From the NCBI GenBank assembly GCA_942490885.1, contig CALNYT010000002.1:4402001-4466000 (forward strand): a stretch of DNA of 64,000 bases, read 5' to 3'. Below the pieces are notes generated by a model that ran no database searches, was not told the DNA's origin, and saw nothing but the letters and a program-made list of their open reading frames with translations. Numbering within the stretch: position 1 is the stretch's first letter; each line of letters begins with the position of its first letter. The translations under genes were made by a program, and so were the position numbers. Below are positions 17,075-26,713 of this stretch, in pieces. Source of the stretch: Oceanirhabdus sp942490885. Its GTDB lineage: Bacteria > Bacillota > Clostridia > Clostridiales > Clostridiaceae.

Positions 17075-17467
17075 TTAATTTGATAATTCATTAATCTTCT
17101 CTTGAATATTAATATCTCCTCGTATTTCAACAAGAACTTCATGAGGTAAACATACTATCATTTGTCCTACTTCATTTATGAAACCTGTTTTTTTACAAAT
17201 TTCATCATTACAGTCTGCTTCAATCATTTCAACTCCACCATTGTGAATTTTTACTATGTTTTTCCCTAGTGAAGTTTCTATTTTTATATCCTCTTCAAAA
17301 GAATCTGTGAGGGGTATTGATTTATATAATTCTTGATTTGCGTATATATCCACATATATTTTACCGCTATTCTTTTCTCCATAAGCCTGTCTATATTTAT
17401 TGAATCCAAATAAACTTCCAACACCTACTAAAATTATTACAAGAACAATAATATCTGCTTTTTTCAT
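17075..17467 (-). CDS. NusG domain II-containing secreted or anchored protein
   Basis: A 130-residue protein with an N-terminal membrane segment and an extracytoplasmic domain resembling NusG domain II (KIYVDIYANQELYKSIPL, then the Cys pair in EADCNDEICKKTGFI and QMIVCLPHEVLVEI). In Firmicutes such proteins are often found near flavin, thiamine or heptaprenyl-type membrane genes, but their function is not settled. It lies upstream of the flavinylated reductase on the same strand with a 255-base gap, so any link is only suggestive. The start is the ATG at 17467 behind GGAGATAGT, 12 codons inside the longest open frame. Confidence 0.8.
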   Translation of the reverse strand: MKKADIIVLVIILVGVGSLFGFNKYRQAYGEKNSGKIYVDIYANQELYKSIPLTDSFEEDIKIETSLGKNIVKIHNGGVEMIEADCNDEICKKTGFINEVGQMIVCLPHEVLVEIRGDINIQEKINELSN

Positions 17468-17565
17468 ACTATCTCCTATCTTTTGTATTAAATTAATATT
17501 CAATTTAATATTCTACCATAGCTATATACAGCTTTGTATACTAATATAGTTTTTTGGTCATATAT

Positions 17566-18462
17566 TTATTTTTGAATATTTTGTTCATTTTCTATTCTTT
17601 TTCCTCCAAAGGTCAAAATAATCACAGAAAACATAACTAAAATTACTCCAACGATAATTCTTATTGTTATTGTTTCATTAAGGATTAAAACTCCTAAAAT
17701 TATTCCAACTATCGGCTCAAATGTACTTAAAATTGAAGCAGTGGATGCACCTATCATTTTTATTCCTGTTTGTAACAAAATTACAGCCATTATAGATGTA
17801 AAAAAAGCTATTATTCCAGATATTCCCCAAGCCTTAGACGACATATTGAATGATAATTCTTCAGTGAATACTCCAACAATAAAAAGAAATACTGAAGCAA
17901 TTAAAGATAAATAAAATGTAAGTACAAAGGAATTAAGAGTTTTAATTTTGCTATAAGCTACTCCAAGTAAGTAATAAGAGTAAAATATTCCTGATGCAAG
18001 GGAAAGAATAATTCCTTTTACACTTCCATTCCCACCATCATTTCCTATTAATAAATAAATTCCAATACCTGATAGTATAAGAGCAATTATTTTGCTAAAA
18101 TAAATATTTTCTTTAAATAAAAGTATTGATATAAGTGTAACAACTACTGGATATATAAAATGTAATGTAGTTGCTAGTCCAACTGATACATAATTATAAG
18201 ACATAAATAAGGTTAGTGTTGTCATTGTGTAACCTAAAATCCCCAATATAATTAGAGTTTTAATTTGTTCTTTATTCACTTTAAAATTAACTTTTTTAAT
18301 TATTAAATAAGTAAGAAGCATAAGTAAGCTAAAAAATGAACGTAAAAAAACAAGAGTAAATGCATTGACTCCACCCTCATATGCTAATCTAGCCAATATG
18401 GGCATGATTCCAAAAATTACAGCTGATAGTATTGTATATATAATCCCTCTGACTTTTTCCAT
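17566..18462 (-). CDS. EamA/DMT-family transporter
   Basis: A 298-residue inner-membrane protein with about ten transmembrane helices in two repeated EamA halves (GIMPILARLAYEGGVNAFTL opens the first, GIFYSYYLLGVAYSK the second, with EPIVGIILGVLILNE near the end). This is the drug/metabolite transporter superfamily, which exports amino acids, nucleosides or drugs; the substrate is unknown. The start is the ATG at 18462 with AAGGAG 7 bases upstream; the longer frame has no ribosome binding site. Single gene. Confidence 0.85.
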   Translation of the reverse strand: MEKVRGIIYTILSAVIFGIMPILARLAYEGGVNAFTLVFLRSFFSLLMLLTYLIIKKVNFKVNKEQIKTLIILGILGYTMTTLTLFMSYNYVSVGLATTLHFIYPVVVTLISILLFKENIYFSKIIALILSGIGIYLLIGNDGGNGSVKGIILSLASGIFYSYYLLGVAYSKIKTLNSFVLTFYLSLIASVFLFIVGVFTEELSFNMSSKAWGISGIIAFFTSIMAVILLQTGIKMIGASTASILSTFEPIVGIILGVLILNETITIRIIVGVILVMFSVIILTFGGKRIENEQNIQK

Positions 18463-18690
18463 AATAACTCCTTCATTTGTTTTATAAATCAATAGTTACT
18501 CAATTGGCTAACAATTTTTTATTAATTGTTTAAATAATACTAACTAATTATCTGATTCTACTGCCATCATTTCTGGATGACACTGACCCCCATAACATAA
18601 ATATTATAATCATACTTTAATTCTCAGATTCATTTTACCATTTTTGGTTAGATATTTATACTCACTTTTTAATTTAAAATTTTTCATATA

Positions 18691-18719
18691 AAAGGAGCCT
18701 CAAACCCAGACTCCTTAAA
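18691..18719 (-). terminator. Terminator of the germination operon
   Basis: Minus-strand stem AAGGAGTCT/AGGCTCCTT with a 7-base loop and a T-run, 10 bases beyond the last gerB stop codon. Confidence 0.75.
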
Positions 18720-18728
18720 ATTACTTAT

Positions 18729-19814
18729 TTAATTATTTGCTTTTTTCTCCTTAAAATATATTAACAACGCAATTATAGTAATAAATGCTACATTAAAAAT
18801 AATAGCAGCAGGATATGTAAAAACCTCAATCTTTTGTCTTGTCATTCTGTCTGAAAATATATATGATAAACAAATAATAAAAGGAAAAAGTAATAAACAT
18901 GTCTTTTTTAATTTTATTTTCCTAAAATTATCAATAAAAATAGTTACTGCAAAGTAGTAATTAGTAATAATTCTAAAGGATATTATAAGCCATATAAACA
19001 TAAATATATATCGAAAGTTATTAATTATTGGAAGATTTATGCTTTCAAAAACCAATATAAAAGACCAGTAGCTTTTAGGGATTATATCTATACTTAAATA
19101 GTATATAGTAATAAAAATAGCCCATACATATATTACTCCACATATTGCAACAGCTTTCAGCGCAGATTTTTTTATGGACTTAACATCCTTTGCATATGGA
19201 AAAATTATAAGTAAGCACTCCCAACCGAAGTAAGAATAAGCTGTTTTAGGGGTTGTTATCAAAACATTTGTCATTCCTGCTCCAAAAACAGGTTGTAAAT
19301 TTAATATATTTCCATATTTAAGAGCTGTTAAAGATAATAAGAATACCGGAATAAACATATAAAAAACCAATTGATTTATTTTTCCTAAAACCTTTATCCC
19401 TTTACAAGATGTATATACAACTAATAATGCTATTATAAGAGCTACTTTTAATGGAGCTAAATAATTCACTATATATACTCTACTAAAAATTTCAGTATGT
19501 GAAATAATTACAACAGTAGTAATTAAGAACTGCAACATAAAAATGAAATTTACTATACTACCGAAAAAATTCCCAAAATATTTTTTATTTATAACAAGTA
19601 TATTTTCTTTTGGATGTTTATTTATAATATAAATACTAATGAAAACAATATACAGTGGATATATTAAGGCAAAGATAACACACATCCACGAATCCTGTCC
19701 TGCTGTTTTAACAAGTTCATTAGGTAATTTTAAAAAACCTGTTCCAACTACAAATCCTAGTAATAAATAAGTCAATTCATTTGGAGTCAAAAGATTATTT
19801 TTTTTAGTATTCAT
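18729..19814 (-). CDS. Spore germination permease, GerB family (third in operon)
   Basis: A 361-residue, roughly ten-helix GerAB/YndE-type member of the APC superfamily, forming the ligand-sensing membrane subunit of an inner-spore-membrane germinant receptor. Family landmarks are the opening LLTPNELTYLLLGFVVGTGF, YKxGxxLxxQPVFGAG-like segments (LKYGNILNLQPVFGAG), and PKTAYSYFGWECLL. It is strongly similar to the two other minus-strand gerB genes (shared PKSYWSFILVFESINLPIIN), so the three arose by tandem duplication. The start is the ATG at 19814 behind GGGGGGAGG. Confidence 0.88.
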   Translation of the reverse strand: MNTKKNNLLTPNELTYLLLGFVVGTGFLKLPNELVKTAGQDSWMCVIFALIYPLYIVFISIYIINKHPKENILVINKKYFGNFFGSIVNFIFMLQFLITTVVIISHTEIFSRVYIVNYLAPLKVALIIALLVVYTSCKGIKVLGKINQLVFYMFIPVFLLSLTALKYGNILNLQPVFGAGMTNVLITTPKTAYSYFGWECLLIIFPYAKDVKSIKKSALKAVAICGVIYVWAIFITIYYLSIDIIPKSYWSFILVFESINLPIINNFRYIFMFIWLIISFRIITNYYFAVTIFIDNFRKIKLKKTCLLLFPFIICLSYIFSDRMTRQKIEVFTYPAAIIFNVAFITIIALLIYFKEKKANN

Positions 19815-19911
19815 TTTCCTCCCCCCTCTTTTATTACTAAAACATTTCACCTTTTCCAACTTTTATCTTTATTAAGCGTAGATTGAGTCAATTACATAAT
19901 TAATTAGATTC

Positions 19912-20991
19912 TTAAGTCTTTCTACCCTCAAAGTGTATTAATAAAGCCAATACCGTAAAAAATGTTAAGTTTAACCCCATGCAAAGAGGATATCCAAAAG
20001 CAACTACTTTATGTTTAAGATATATATCTGTAAATTTAAAACCCAAATAAACAATAAGAGGATAAATTAATATACATATTTTCTTTAATTCGATTTTTTT
20101 TAAATCATAAAAAAAGAGAGCTATAGAAAAATGATGATTTGCAGCAATTCTTAAGGCTAGTAAAATCCATATAAACATAAAGATATATCGAAAGTTATTA
20201 ATTATAGGAAGATTTATACTCTTAAAAACCAATATAAATGACCAGTAACTTTTGGGTACTATATCTATACCTAAATAAAATATACTGATAAAAACAGTCC
20301 ATACATATATGCTTCCACATATTAGCACTGCTTTCAGTGAACACCTTTTTATACATTTAACATCATCCACATATGTAAAAAGTAAAAGTATCACTTCCCA
20401 ACCAGAATACGAATAAGCAGTCTTTGGGATTGCACTTAAGATATTTTTAATACCAGCCCCAAACAAAGGTTGCACATTTAATATACTCCCATATTTTAAT
20501 GCAGATAAGGAGAATAAGAATACTGGAACGAAAAGATAAAAAACCACCTCACTCGTCTTTCCTAAACCTCTTAAACCCTTATAAGCTCCGTAAGTAGCTA
20601 AAAAAACTATTATCATCCCAACTTTTACAGGACCTAAATAATTCACTATAAAAACTCTACTAAAAATAATAGTGTTTGCAATAATTACTATATAGGTAAG
20701 AAAAAATTGCATCATAAGAATAAAATTAAATATACTTCCAAAAATATTGCCGAAGTATTTTTTATTTAATATAATTATATTTTCTTTTGGATGCTTATTT
20801 ATAATGTACATACTAATGAACACAACATATAGGGGATAAATCAAAGCAATGATAATACATATCCATGCATCCTGACCTGCCGTTTCTACAAGGTCATTAG
20901 GCAATGTAAGAAATCCTGCACCAACTATGAACCCAATTAATATATAAGTAAATTGATTTGGAGTCAGAAGGTTATTTTTTTCAATATTCAA
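19912..20991 (-). CDS. Spore germination permease, GerB family (second in operon)
   Basis: About 359 residues and ten predicted membrane helices, the closest paralogue of the gerB downstream (both open with NNLLTPN and share NFRYIFMFIW). It should sense a germinant as part of a GerA-type receptor. A TTG at 20989-20991 is the likely start, because GGGGGAG lies 5 bases upstream while the GTG two codons earlier touches it; this also aligns the N-terminus with its paralogue. The 97-base gap to the next gerB shows no terminator, so one transcript is likely. Confidence 0.85.
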   Translation of the reverse strand: MNIEKNNLLTPNQFTYILIGFIVGAGFLTLPNDLVETAGQDAWICIIIALIYPLYVVFISMYIINKHPKENIIILNKKYFGNIFGSIFNFILMMQFFLTYIVIIANTIIFSRVFIVNYLGPVKVGMIIVFLATYGAYKGLRGLGKTSEVVFYLFVPVFLFSLSALKYGSILNVQPLFGAGIKNILSAIPKTAYSYSGWEVILLLFTYVDDVKCIKRCSLKAVLICGSIYVWTVFISIFYLGIDIVPKSYWSFILVFKSINLPIINNFRYIFMFIWILLALRIAANHHFSIALFFYDLKKIELKKICILIYPLIVYLGFKFTDIYLKHKVVAFGYPLCMGLNLTFFTVLALLIHFEGRKT

Positions 20992-21025
20992 ATCCACTCC
21001 CCCTCTCTTTTACTAACAAAATATT

Positions 21026-22180
21026 CTAATAATCTCCTCTTCCCATTTTATCAACTTTAACCTTAATATTTACTTTTATATCAGCATTAGAAGCTATTTC
21101 ATCCCAATCAATATCTTTATGCCGTCCGTATTTAGCTGCAGCAACTCTTCCTAATTCTAGACAATCAACTTTATAATTGTTCTGCATTTCCTCAATAAAG
21201 TTATTAGAAATCCTTTCTACGTATTCACTCATCTCTTTTTCAAATTTTTTCATAGTTTCTTCATTTTCCCGTATATCATTATACAAATGATTTTCAACTA
21301 TATCACCATTTAAGGATAAATCTATAAAAAAGGTATACTTATCCTCCTTCTTTTCACAACGAACTTTCCGTTTTGTTTTTGCATAATAAGTTAAATACTT
21401 TTTAGAATCCTCTTGTAATTTCAGGACCCCCTTAACTTTATTTTCTCTTAACATATTCAGAGTCTTTGATTCAGCCAAGTCTAGTTTTTTAACCATTTTA
21501 TCTTTTTTAAATAATGCCATTCCAGTCATTTGAAGTTTATCACCTTTTAGTTCTACGTAAGGTAATACAAGACTTCGTCCCTCTGATTCCGTTCTTACAT
21601 ATAAATCCATAAATTTATAATTATCTGAAAAAAAATTAAATTTTGTTGAACTCTCCAACATTGATGTTATATAGTCAGCAGAACTAGGGTATCCTTCAAC
21701 TTGAAAACTTAAAATATCTTCTGGTTTTCCCTTACATACAGATACAAGACCTGTATCATTTATAAGAGGATTCCCAAACATTGTATGTATTATATGGTGT
21801 ATACCAAATTTCGAGAAATCTTCACTTAATATAACCATTCTTTCAATTCCCAAGATTAATCTTTTATTACTAAAAACTTGACGATTCTCTCTTGTTTCAG
21901 CTATAGTCCCAGCAGTTCCAGTATGTGTTAAAGTAGAAATTTTCATATTTTCACCATAATTATAAAAAGAAATAGGTATTTTGTATTCAACACTATTTTT
22001 CCCTTTGGGGATTATATGCACCCCTATTCCTGCTGGAATATCAAGATCTTCAACTGGTACGTTAATAATTCCATCACGTATATAAGCGTAAATGAGAACA
22101 GTACAAATAGTAATTAGTATATATTTTTTTTTATATAGAAAATTGCTAAACATATTATTTGAAATGTATTTCTTATTCAT
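21026..22180 (-). CDS. Spore germination protein, GerC family
   Basis: A 384-residue GerAC-type subunit. Expected family features are present: the substrate-binding-like fold (IPISFYNYGENMKI, FSNKRLILGIERMVILSED), the mid-protein VELKGDKLQMTGMALFKKDKMV, and the C-terminal domain ending VDCLELGRVAAAKYGRHKDIDW. Members are normally lipoproteins with a Cys at the lipobox. Here the N-terminus has a hydrophobic helix (about 18-34) but no L-x-G/A-C site, so it would be membrane-anchored by the uncleaved helix. It lies between gerB genes in the same operon. Confidence 0.87.
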   Translation of the reverse strand: MNKKYISNNMFSNFLYKKKYILITICTVLIYAYIRDGIINVPVEDLDIPAGIGVHIIPKGKNSVEYKIPISFYNYGENMKISTLTHTGTAGTIAETRENRQVFSNKRLILGIERMVILSEDFSKFGIHHIIHTMFGNPLINDTGLVSVCKGKPEDILSFQVEGYPSSADYITSMLESSTKFNFFSDNYKFMDLYVRTESEGRSLVLPYVELKGDKLQMTGMALFKKDKMVKKLDLAESKTLNMLRENKVKGVLKLQEDSKKYLTYYAKTKRKVRCEKKEDKYTFFIDLSLNGDIVENHLYNDIRENEETMKKFEKEMSEYVERISNNFIEEMQNNYKVDCLELGRVAAAKYGRHKDIDWDEIASNADIKVNIKVKVDKMGRGDY

Positions 22181-22190
22181 ATATTTCCCC

Positions 22191-23294
22191 CTAACTTAAC
22201 TCCTTAAAATCCTTCTTGATCTTATGTTTAAATCTTATAATTATGGCAATAGAAGAAATAAAGATTAAATTGAAAATAACAAAAGCAGGAGTGGCAAATC
22301 CTAATACTTCTTCTCTAAACACATTACTACTCGATATTTTAAAACATAAATAAGTGATAAATGGATAAATAAAAAAGCATAATTTCTTTATATCTATCTT
22401 AATTAAAACACTTAGACTAAAAGCTGAAGCAAAATAATAGTTAGATATAATTCTGAATACTACCAATACCCATGTAAACATAAATATATATCTAAAATTA
22501 TTAATTATAGGGATATGTATACTTTCAAAAACCATTACAAATGACCAGTAGCTTTTTGGAACTATATCTACTCCTAAATAATATATACTTCCAAAAACAG
22601 TCCATACCCATATTACACCACATATTGCTACGCCTTTTAGTGCTGATTTTTTTATTGATTTAACATCCTCTATATAAGGATGAAATAAAAGAATAGCCTC
22701 CCATCCAGTGTAAAAATAAAGGGTTTCTTTAAAAGCCTTAAAAATACTCCCCATTGAACTTCCAAAAACAGGCTGTATGTTTGATATGTTTCCATATTTT
22801 AAAGATGCTAATGAGAAAAATAGCATTACTATAAAAATATAAGAAATTACTTCACAACTCTTTCCTACAACCTTTATTCCTTTAAAAGCATTATACGCTG
22901 CTAAAAAAATTCCTATAAGGATAATTTTAAAAGCAGGTATAAAACCTACTATATAAATTCTTGTTAGTCTCACAAAATCTTCTGTTACTGCTGCAGTATA
23001 AAGTATAAATTGCATCATAAAAATAATATTTAATACGGTTCCAAATATTTTACCAAAGTATTTTTTACTTATAATAAGTACATTCTCCTTAGGATGCCTT
23101 TTAATTATTAAGCAGCTTATAAGAATAATACTTACTGGATATATAATTGCAATTGCAGCAGCAATCCATGCATCCTGTTGTGCTACTGGTACAATAACAT
23201 TAGGTAACCTTAAAAAAGCAGGACCAATTACAAAACCCATTAAGAAAAAAGTAAACTGATTGCTACTTAAAAGGTACTTCTTTTCATTATTCAT
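22191..23294 (-). CDS. Spore germination permease, GerB family (first in operon)
   Basis: A 367-residue, roughly ten-helix GerB-type permease directly following gerA. It has the family opening LLSSNQFTFFLMGFVIGPAF and the conserved later block ALKGVAICGVIWVW with PKSYWSFVMVFESIHIPIIN. The likely start is the ATG at 23294 behind AGGTG, overlapping the gerA stop region by 8 bases and so translationally coupled to it. With gerA and gerC it makes a complete receptor; the two further gerB genes could give alternative subunits with other ligand preference. Confidence 0.87.
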   Translation of the reverse strand: MNNEKKYLLSSNQFTFFLMGFVIGPAFLRLPNVIVPVAQQDAWIAAAIAIIYPVSIILISCLIIKRHPKENVLIISKKYFGKIFGTVLNIIFMMQFILYTAAVTEDFVRLTRIYIVGFIPAFKIILIGIFLAAYNAFKGIKVVGKSCEVISYIFIVMLFFSLASLKYGNISNIQPVFGSSMGSIFKAFKETLYFYTGWEAILLFHPYIEDVKSIKKSALKGVAICGVIWVWTVFGSIYYLGVDIVPKSYWSFVMVFESIHIPIINNFRYIFMFTWVLVVFRIISNYYFASAFSLSVLIKIDIKKLCFFIYPFITYLCFKISSSNVFREEVLGFATPAFVIFNLIFISSIAIIIRFKHKIKKDFKELS

Positions 23295-24774
23295 CCTTCT
23301 CACCTATGAATTTCTTTCTAAAATCACTCTGCCGTGTTGGGTTATTATTTGGAATAGCTTCTGGTCTCTTATTCATCTTCCACAATGGTGCCCTTATAAA
23401 TATATCTTTTAAATCACTTTGTTTAATTGAAACATAAGGTACACCAAAACTTTCTAAGGATAAAAGATGAACCATTAAAAAAAACCATCCAGCGGCTATT
23501 CCCATAAATCCTATGGCGTTTGCTAGGACTAACATAGGAAATCTTATAAATCTTATACTAAGTGACATTTCATAATTAGGAATTAAGAAAGTAGATAGTA
23601 CCGCTATTCCAACTACAAGTAAAGTTGTAGGACTTACTATTCTTGATTCAATTGCAGTATTCCCTATGATAATACCTCCTACAATACTTAATGTTCCAGC
23701 TACTTTAGGTGGAAGTCTAAGTCCTCCTTCTCTCAAAAATTCCACCACAATTTCCATTGCCAATATTTCTAGAAAAGGTGTCAATGCTATACCTTCTCTT
23801 GATTGCACAATAGGATTAATAAATTTTATAGGAATAAGTTCAGCATTATATTGTATAAGTGTTAAATATATAGATGGTACTGTTATTACCATAAAAACTG
23901 CTATTATCCTTAATATCCGTGAAAAAGATGAAACTATTGTTCTTTGATGATAATCTTCAACCGCCTGAAAAAATTCTACAAATACAGCTGGCACTGTAAT
24001 AACATTAGGGTTTCCATTTACCAGAATTGCTATTTTCCCTTCCATTAAATTCGCCTTAACTATATCAGGTCTTTCAGTATTAAAAGCTTGTGGAAATATT
24101 GAGTAAGGATTAGTTTCTATATACTGTTCAACCATCCCAGCAGCATCTATTGAATCAACATCTATGCTGTTTAATCTATTACGCACTTCCTTTAAAACAT
24201 CCTTATCAACTATATCATCAATATACACAATTACCACATCTGTTTGACATCGTTTTCCAATTATCATATCTTCCATGATTAAATTTTTATCCTTGATTTT
24301 TCTCCTCAAGATACTTATATTTACCCCTATATTCTCTACAAAACCCTCCCTAGACCCTCTTATAGCTGATTCATTGGGTGGATCAGATATAGCCCGATAA
24401 TTATTTCCACCTATACTGTCAATTATTAAAAAGTTTTCTACCCCTTCGATTAATATAGCTGATTTTCCAATTTTTATTGATTCTATAACTTTATTAATAT
24501 CTTCTTCTACTTTAATGCTCCCAGTAGGTATATATCTTTGAGTAAGATATTCAGCAGTATTTTCATCTGCCACTAATGTTTCATTTACATTAAACATTAA
24601 TGGATTTAATACATCTCTATCAATAACTTCTCTACTTACTAATCCACTAACAAATATAAGTGCAGCATTTAAAGGTTTTTCTTTTCCTAATAAAAATTTT
24701 TTCACAGTTATAGGACTTTTCTTACCTATTTCATTCATAATAAAATCAATATTTTTATCAAGATTTGTACTCAT
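23287..24774 (-). CDS. Spore germination protein, GerA family
   Basis: A 495-residue GerAA-type subunit and the first gene of the germinant receptor operon. A soluble N-terminal domain (residues 1 to about 285) is followed by about five membrane helices (IIAVFMVITVPSIYLTLIQY; EILAMEIVVEFLREGGLRLP; GTLSIVGGIIIGNTAI), then a short cytoplasmic tail. Family hallmarks such as LNPLMFNV, ILRRKIKDKNL and RPDIVKANLMEGKIAILVNG are intact. Germinant receptors are made in the forespore, often from sigma-G promoters; I could not find a convincing one in the 211-base divergent gap (24775-24985). Confidence 0.92.
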   Translation of the reverse strand: MSTNLDKNIDFIMNEIGKKSPITVKKFLLGKEKPLNAALIFVSGLVSREVIDRDVLNPLMFNVNETLVADENTAEYLTQRYIPTGSIKVEEDINKVIESIKIGKSAILIEGVENFLIIDSIGGNNYRAISDPPNESAIRGSREGFVENIGVNISILRRKIKDKNLIMEDMIIGKRCQTDVVIVYIDDIVDKDVLKEVRNRLNSIDVDSIDAAGMVEQYIETNPYSIFPQAFNTERPDIVKANLMEGKIAILVNGNPNVITVPAVFVEFFQAVEDYHQRTIVSSFSRILRIIAVFMVITVPSIYLTLIQYNAELIPIKFINPIVQSREGIALTPFLEILAMEIVVEFLREGGLRLPPKVAGTLSIVGGIIIGNTAIESRIVSPTTLLVVGIAVLSTFLIPNYEMSLSIRFIRFPMLVLANAIGFMGIAAGWFFLMVHLLSLESFGVPYVSIKQSDLKDIFIRAPLWKMNKRPEAIPNNNPTRQSDFRKKFIGEKDE

Positions 24775-24985
24775 TGTTTTATCACCCTTTTTAGTTATAG
24801 GTTTTAGTTAACATTTTAAATTCATATTATAGTAGTTTTATTATTCACCTATAAATACTAAATAATGCGAGAAAATTACTTAATTAGATTTAGTTATTTG
24901 GATACACTATTTAATAGATATACTAGATAGTTTAAGAATTGAATTTAATTAAATAATTATTATTCATTCTTTGGAGGATAAAACA

Positions 24986-26071
24986 TTGAAAAAAGAGATA
25001 ATTAATCCCACTCAGGGAATAACATTAGTAACTTTGTTTATTATGGGAACAACCTTAGTAATGGGTACGGGTGCAGGTGCTGGAAAAGATGCGTGGTTAG
25101 CTGTGATAATAGCATTTATCTTTGTATTTCCTATATTAATGATTTATTCTAGGATTCTTTACCTTTTTCCTGGAAATGATTTATTTGATATATGTCATTT
25201 ATTATTTAGTAAATATTTAGGAAAAATATTTATAATATTATATACTTGGTTTGCTTTTCATTTAGGAGCCTTAATTTTAAGGAATCTAGGAGAGTTTATA
25301 CTAGGTACTTCTTTACCGAATACTCCGCGAATAGTATCTATGGCATATACTGCTATTTTAGGAGCTTGGAGTATAAAAAAAGGAATAGAAGTATTAGGTA
25401 GATGGAGCTCCTTAGCATTACTTGTACTTGTATTTTTTTTAGTATTTGCTATGTTTTTACTTTTTCCCATAATAGATATTAATAATATTAAACCTGTATT
25501 ATTTAAAGGAATGAAACCAGTCCTAAAAGATGCTTTTTCAATTTTTTCATTTCCATTCGCTGAAACTGTAATATTTTGTTTGGTGTTCTCATGTTTCAAA
25601 GATAAGAAATCTCCATACAAGGTTTTTACGATTGGATTAATATTGGGTGGTCTAGTAGTTCTTTTAGTTACCTTTATCGACATACTATTTTTAGGAGAAA
25701 TAGATTATAGTTCTCTTTTTTTCCCTTCATATAGTACATTAAGAAGACTTAATGTTGGTGGTGTTTTTCAAAGAATTGAAGGAATTGTTGTTATATATTT
25801 TATTGGAGGTACATTTATAAAGTTATGTATATGTCTATTAGGTGCTTGCAAGGGTACATCTAAATTGTTTGGACTTGATGATTATAGATTTACAGTTATA
25901 CCAATTACCTTTCTCATGCTAATTTTGGCACATTATATTTATGGCAACGTAGCCCAAATGTTTGAGTGGGCTTTCACAACTTGGACATATTACGCCTTTC
26001 CTTTTCAAGTCATTTTTCCTATTATCATATGGATTACTGCTGAAATAAAGAAAAATAAATTAACCTATTAG
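24986..26071 (+). CDS. Spore germination permease, GerB family (divergent copy)
   Basis: A 361-residue GerAB/YndE-type permease with about ten helices, divergently transcribed from the ger operon. It keeps the family pattern (NPTQGITLVTLFIMGTTLV; FKGMKPVLKDAFSIFSFPFAE; FFPSYSTLRRLNVGGVFQRI) but is clearly more distant from the three minus-strand gerB proteins than they are from each other. Its start is a TTG at 24986 with GGAGG 8 bases upstream. It has no gerA or gerC of its own here and may serve the neighbouring receptor. Confidence 0.85.
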   Translation: MKKEIINPTQGITLVTLFIMGTTLVMGTGAGAGKDAWLAVIIAFIFVFPILMIYSRILYLFPGNDLFDICHLLFSKYLGKIFIILYTWFAFHLGALILRNLGEFILGTSLPNTPRIVSMAYTAILGAWSIKKGIEVLGRWSSLALLVLVFFLVFAMFLLFPIIDINNIKPVLFKGMKPVLKDAFSIFSFPFAETVIFCLVFSCFKDKKSPYKVFTIGLILGGLVVLLVTFIDILFLGEIDYSSLFFPSYSTLRRLNVGGVFQRIEGIVVIYFIGGTFIKLCICLLGACKGTSKLFGLDDYRFTVIPITFLMLILAHYIYGNVAQMFEWAFTTWTYYAFPFQVIFPIIIWITAEIKKNKLTY

Positions 26072-26083
26072 TATATTGAACAT

Positions 26084-26137
26084 AAAAAAACACCACCACA
26101 GATTATCTTATTGATAACCCATGATGGTGATTTTTTA
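26084..26137. terminator. Bidirectional terminator between convergent genes
   Basis: An imperfect long stem (CACCACCACAGATTATC against GATAACCCATGATGGTG) with A-run and T-run flanks lies between the plus-strand gerB and the minus-strand gene ending at 26139. Confidence 0.7.
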
Positions 26138-26138
26138 T

Positions 26139-26651
26139 TTATATTAATCGGTTTGCGACTTCTTTAAATAATAGAAAACTGGTAATCCTAATAATGTTAT
26201 TCCTTATCCCCGCAAATTCCTCACCAAAGATATCTTTTAAATCAGAAATTATCTTTTCATTTGTACCTACATACAGAACAATAATTTTTCCCTTTTTATA
26301 AAAATGAGGCTCTGAAACCCAAGATACATTAAAATTCTTTGAAAAAATACCTGTGGATGTATATTGGCATCCTCCACTATCAATATTTTCTGAATCCTTC
26401 TCCATTTTTTTATTATTACTATATAAGTAGATATCTATGGCTTCCTCTCCGAGTACCATTCTTTTTCTTGTAGTTGGAAGAAAATCTTTTTTCACATTAA
26501 TTAATTGAAATTCATAATTTTTTGCTTTCATTTCAATTTTGAATTTTTCTACATCGAAAGTATTATCCTTAATGTCATTTCGATATATATAAGCAAAAAC
26601 TACCCATAATACCACCGCTAATAATACTATTTTTTTTGTTAAATTCCTCAT
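26139..26651 (-). CDS. Hypothetical membrane-anchored protein, 170 aa
   Basis: A 170-residue protein with one N-terminal hydrophobic helix (about 8-24) followed by a charged, presumably extracytoplasmic domain. Two features stand out: ENIDSGGCQYTSTG, and a C-terminal IGTNE-like KIIVLYVGTNEKIISDLKDIFG segment. I do not recognise a family. It has a good ribosome binding site (GAGGTAG) and its own terminator. It lies next to the germination cluster, but nothing shows a link to sporulation. Confidence 0.6.
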   Translation of the reverse strand: MRNLTKKIVLLAVVLWVVFAYIYRNDIKDNTFDVEKFKIEMKAKNYEFQLINVKKDFLPTTRKRMVLGEEAIDIYLYSNNKKMEKDSENIDSGGCQYTSTGIFSKNFNVSWVSEPHFYKKGKIIVLYVGTNEKIISDLKDIFGEEFAGIRNNIIRITSFLLFKEVANRLI

Positions 26652-26713
26652 AACTACCTCTTACTCCATTGCTAATATACTATTATTATATGAATATATA
26701 CCTTTATTTTCCC

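Noticed and set aside
24775..24985. Sigma-G promoters in the divergent gap of the ger cluster
   Set aside because: TGAATA- and TATACTA-like words occur on both strands, but their spacing does not fit a -35/-10 pair, so no site is annotated.
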